A stretch of DNA of 64,000 nt. Source: Paenibacillus sp. FSL R5-0345. Lineage in GTDB: Bacteria > Bacillota > Bacilli > Paenibacillales > Paenibacillaceae. Positions 62,313 to 64,000 of the stretch are shown here, one piece after another. A program made the position numbers and the translations under genes. Location: positions 186,001 through 250,000 of the forward strand of contig NZ_CP009281.1 in assembly GCF_000758585.1 (NCBI RefSeq), in the 5' to 3' direction. Numbering within the stretch: position 1 is the first letter of the stretch; every line of letters starts with the position of its first letter. The notes beneath the pieces are model-generated. The model was not told where the DNA came from. It did not search any database and worked only from the letters and a program-made list of their open reading frames with translations.

Positions 62313-62348
62313 GTTATGTTCTTTATTCTAAGGCTAGAATAGCTGTGC

Positions 62349-62354
62349 TACAAT
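62349..62354 (+). promoter_or_regulatory. Extended -10 of the MocR gene
   Basis: TG-C-TACAAT is an extended -10, 47 nt before the GTG start, lying between the two palindromes. Confidence 0.55.
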
Positions 62355-62370
62355 GAAATTATTGTTCATC

Positions 62371-62382
62371 TGTACCGGTACA
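62371..62382. promoter_or_regulatory. Palindrome 2 of the EamA/MocR intergenic region
   Basis: TGTACCGGTACA is a perfect 12-bp palindrome 70 bp centre-to-centre from palindrome 1. It falls just after the predicted transcription start of the MocR gene. Confidence 0.65.
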
Positions 62383-62400
62383 AAATAGACTCGGAGGAGG

Positions 62401-63753
62401 GTGAAGGAGATATATAAGTATTCGGAATTAATTAATGATCTGGAATTTCAAATCGCAGAAGACACGTACCGAGAGGGTGACAAGCTGCCCTCTATTCGGG
62501 AGCTGGCACTGCGTTATGATTGCAATAAGAGCACAGTTATCCGTGCACTCCAAGATCTTCAAGATAAACATCTAATCTACGCTGCTTCAAAGAGCGGATA
62601 TTATGTTATGAAACGAAGTGGGGAGCGGAAAGAAGAAGGTGCGCACTGGATTGATTTTGCGGCATCTGCACCGGACCCGGATATTTTCCCGTATCTGGAT
62701 TTTCAACATTGTATTAATAAAGCGATTGATATGTACCGTAAGGATTTGTTTATCTATGGAACGCCGCAGGGGCTGCCGTCTCTTATCCGTGAAATGCAGC
62801 GACAACTGGCCTCTTACCAGGTATTTGCTGATCCGAAGCAGATTTTCATCACCTCTGGCGTGCAGCAAGCGCTTGGGCTCTTGACCCGGATTCCTTTTCC
62901 GAATGGCAGGGAGCGTGTGCTGATTGAACAGCCGAGTTACCCGTTATTTATGGAGTATTTGAAGACGTACGGCATCGAGACCGAGGGGATACAGCGTTCG
63001 GATGACGGGGTGGATTTGAATGAATTAGAGCGTTTTTTTAAAACAGGCGAGTTCAAGTTCTTCTATACCGTTCCGCGGTTTCATAACCCGCTAGGTGTTT
63101 CCTATACTCGTAATCAGAAGAAGGCGATTGCGCAGCTTGCAGCTACATACGATGTGTATATCGTAGAGGATGACTACATGGCAGATTTAGAGCAGGATGC
63201 GAAGCAAGATCCGATCTATGCCTATGACAATACCTCACATGTTATCTATTTAAAAAGCTTCTCCAAGATCATATTCCCAGGTCTGCGCGTTGGTGTGGCC
63301 GTACTTCCCGAGGTGCTCTGTGAGTCCTTTAACCGATTCAAAAGACTGATGGATATAGATAGCTCTATGCTATCCCAAGCTGCTCTGGAGCTGTATTTAA
63401 AAAGCGGGATGTTTGAGCGCCACCGTAAAAAGATGCGTTCCTGCTACGGAAAAAGGTCCATGCTCCTCCATGATTCGATCGTGAGGGAGGTAAATGCAGC
63501 CTCTGAACAGTATTATTCCTATCGTCCTGCCAGTCAGTTAGGTGTGCATACATATCTGAAATTGGCGGATAACCTTAGAGCAGAGCAAATAATCAAACGG
63601 CTGCAAAAAAAGTCTATTCGAGTGGAGATGGCGGATAGCGGTTACCTGCCCTATTTTGCTAAAAAAGAGAGAATCCTAAAGCTTAACGTATCTAGTGTAA
63701 AAGAGCCTGACATTCCCTCTGGTATTGAACAGGTCATTCGAGAAATAAGATGA
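62401..63753 (+). CDS. MocR/PdxR-type regulator (GntR helix-turn-helix fused to aminotransferase fold)
   Basis: This 450-residue regulator joins an N-terminal GntR winged helix (about 5-70, LPSIRELALRYDCNKSTVIRAL) to a class I aminotransferase-like domain (about 90-445). The PLP-binding region includes SFSKIIFPGLRVG, with the Lys that would form the Schiff base, and VEDDYMADL. Such proteins sense PLP or an amine adduct. It faces an EamA exporter with two ACCGGT palindromes between, which probably mark its binding sites. The GTG start sits close to GGAGGAGG. Confidence 0.9.
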   Translation: MKEIYKYSELINDLEFQIAEDTYREGDKLPSIRELALRYDCNKSTVIRALQDLQDKHLIYAASKSGYYVMKRSGERKEEGAHWIDFAASAPDPDIFPYLDFQHCINKAIDMYRKDLFIYGTPQGLPSLIREMQRQLASYQVFADPKQIFITSGVQQALGLLTRIPFPNGRERVLIEQPSYPLFMEYLKTYGIETEGIQRSDDGVDLNELERFFKTGEFKFFYTVPRFHNPLGVSYTRNQKKAIAQLAATYDVYIVEDDYMADLEQDAKQDPIYAYDNTSHVIYLKSFSKIIFPGLRVGVAVLPEVLCESFNRFKRLMDIDSSMLSQAALELYLKSGMFERHRKKMRSCYGKRSMLLHDSIVREVNAASEQYYSYRPASQLGVHTYLKLADNLRAEQIIKRLQKKSIRVEMADSGYLPYFAKKERILKLNVSSVKEPDIPSGIEQVIREIR

Positions 63754-63790
63754 AGTAGCGGTAATAGAGACTATGACTAACTTTGGAGGA

Positions 63791-63822
63791 AAAATAAAAA
63801 AGCCTGCTAATGTAGCAGGCTT
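63791..63822 (-). terminator. Terminator of the right-edge gene
   Basis: AAGCCTGCT (63800-63808) pairs with AGCAGGCTT (63814-63822). On the minus strand it runs into a U-run. It lies 60 nt after the stop of the gene entering from the right. Confidence 0.82.
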
Positions 63823-63882
63823 AAGGGGATGCGTTATATGAACTTCTAATCTTTCTCTGGCAATGGATATGGATGATTTCTC

Positions 63883-64000
63883 TTACTGATCTTCTACTAT
63901 CTCTGACTGCCAGCCTAACTGTCTGCACATCTCGCTCATTTTGCGGATATTAAGTCTGGCTTCAATCTTGGTTAAGCCCAGTCTCATCGAAGTATCCGCA
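63883..64000 (-). CDS. 3' end of an unidentified gene at the right edge
   Basis: The minus-strand frame entering from the right edge encodes 39 C-terminal residues, including LGLTKIEARLNIRKMSEMCR, and ends at TAA (63883-63885). It is helical and charged. The family cannot be identified from this part. A terminator follows, which supports a real gene end. Confidence 0.55.
   Translation of the reverse strand, partial: ADTSMRLGLTKIEARLNIRKMSEMCRQLGWQSEIVEDQ

Overview
The window reads as chromosomal DNA of a Paenibacillus-like Firmicute. The evidence is the cggR-gap-pgk-tpiA-gpmI-eno glycolytic operon with a CggR-type operator, clpP behind a CtsR box, secG-rnr-smpB-ssrA in that order, SLH-anchored secreted proteins, strong AAGGAGG ribosome binding sites, moderate GC and many U-tailed terminators. 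Genus-level naming is an inference from gene order and protein style.

Layout. 1-1020: tail of an unknown gene, clpP (minus), tRNA-Arg (minus). 1238-8548: glycolytic operon under cggR. 8726-15264: secG, rnr (RNase R with a very long basic Gly-rich tail), a complete IS3/IS150-type element lying inside the loop of rnr's own terminator, smpB and tmRNA. 15440-21916: accessory genes (STAS-like protein, two BaiN-type flavoproteins, a pectate lyase) punctuated by decayed copies of the tmRNA 3' end, which suggests serial integration at ssrA. 22157-26602: YbdG-type MscS channel, SLH-anchored Cthe_2159-like protein, a small unannotated CDS and a jacalin-domain relic. 26681-31155: esterase, then a CRP/FNR regulator, a membrane-anchored coiled-coil protein and a two-cNMP-domain/PrsW/zinc-ribbon fusion protein. 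This last trio is the best candidate here for an undescribed signalling system. 31166-36762: collagen-like small protein, EamA transporter, cold shock protein, prolyl-4-hydroxylase-like enzyme, third BaiN paralogue, ECF sigma/anti-sigma pair. 36854-43680: guanine deaminase plus NCS2 purine permease, GntR regulator and phosphoketolase. 43788-48961: ABC exporter plus DUF1854 partner, GPH-type sugar symporter plus ChbG/YdjC deacetylase. 48964-54793: two small hypotheticals and a 1473-aa YfkN-like SLH-anchored nucleotide phosphoesterase with Pho-box-like repeats upstream. 54869-64000: tRNA-Leu, MATE exporter, RclA-like flavoprotein, SDR relic, two-component system, secreted protein, EamA/MocR divergent pair and the end of an unknown minus-strand gene.

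How genes work together. The glycolytic operon runs from glyceraldehyde-3-phosphate to phosphoenolpyruvate under one sugar-phosphate-sensing repressor. SmpB and tmRNA form the trans-translation pair, which feeds tagged proteins to ClpP-type proteases, and RNase R is the usual partner in degrading the stalled mRNA. Guanine deaminase and its permease form a purine-salvage operon. A GACACC/GGTGTC terminator hairpin of nearly constant sequence is reused at ten sites. No CRISPR array, prophage structural genes or integrase were seen.
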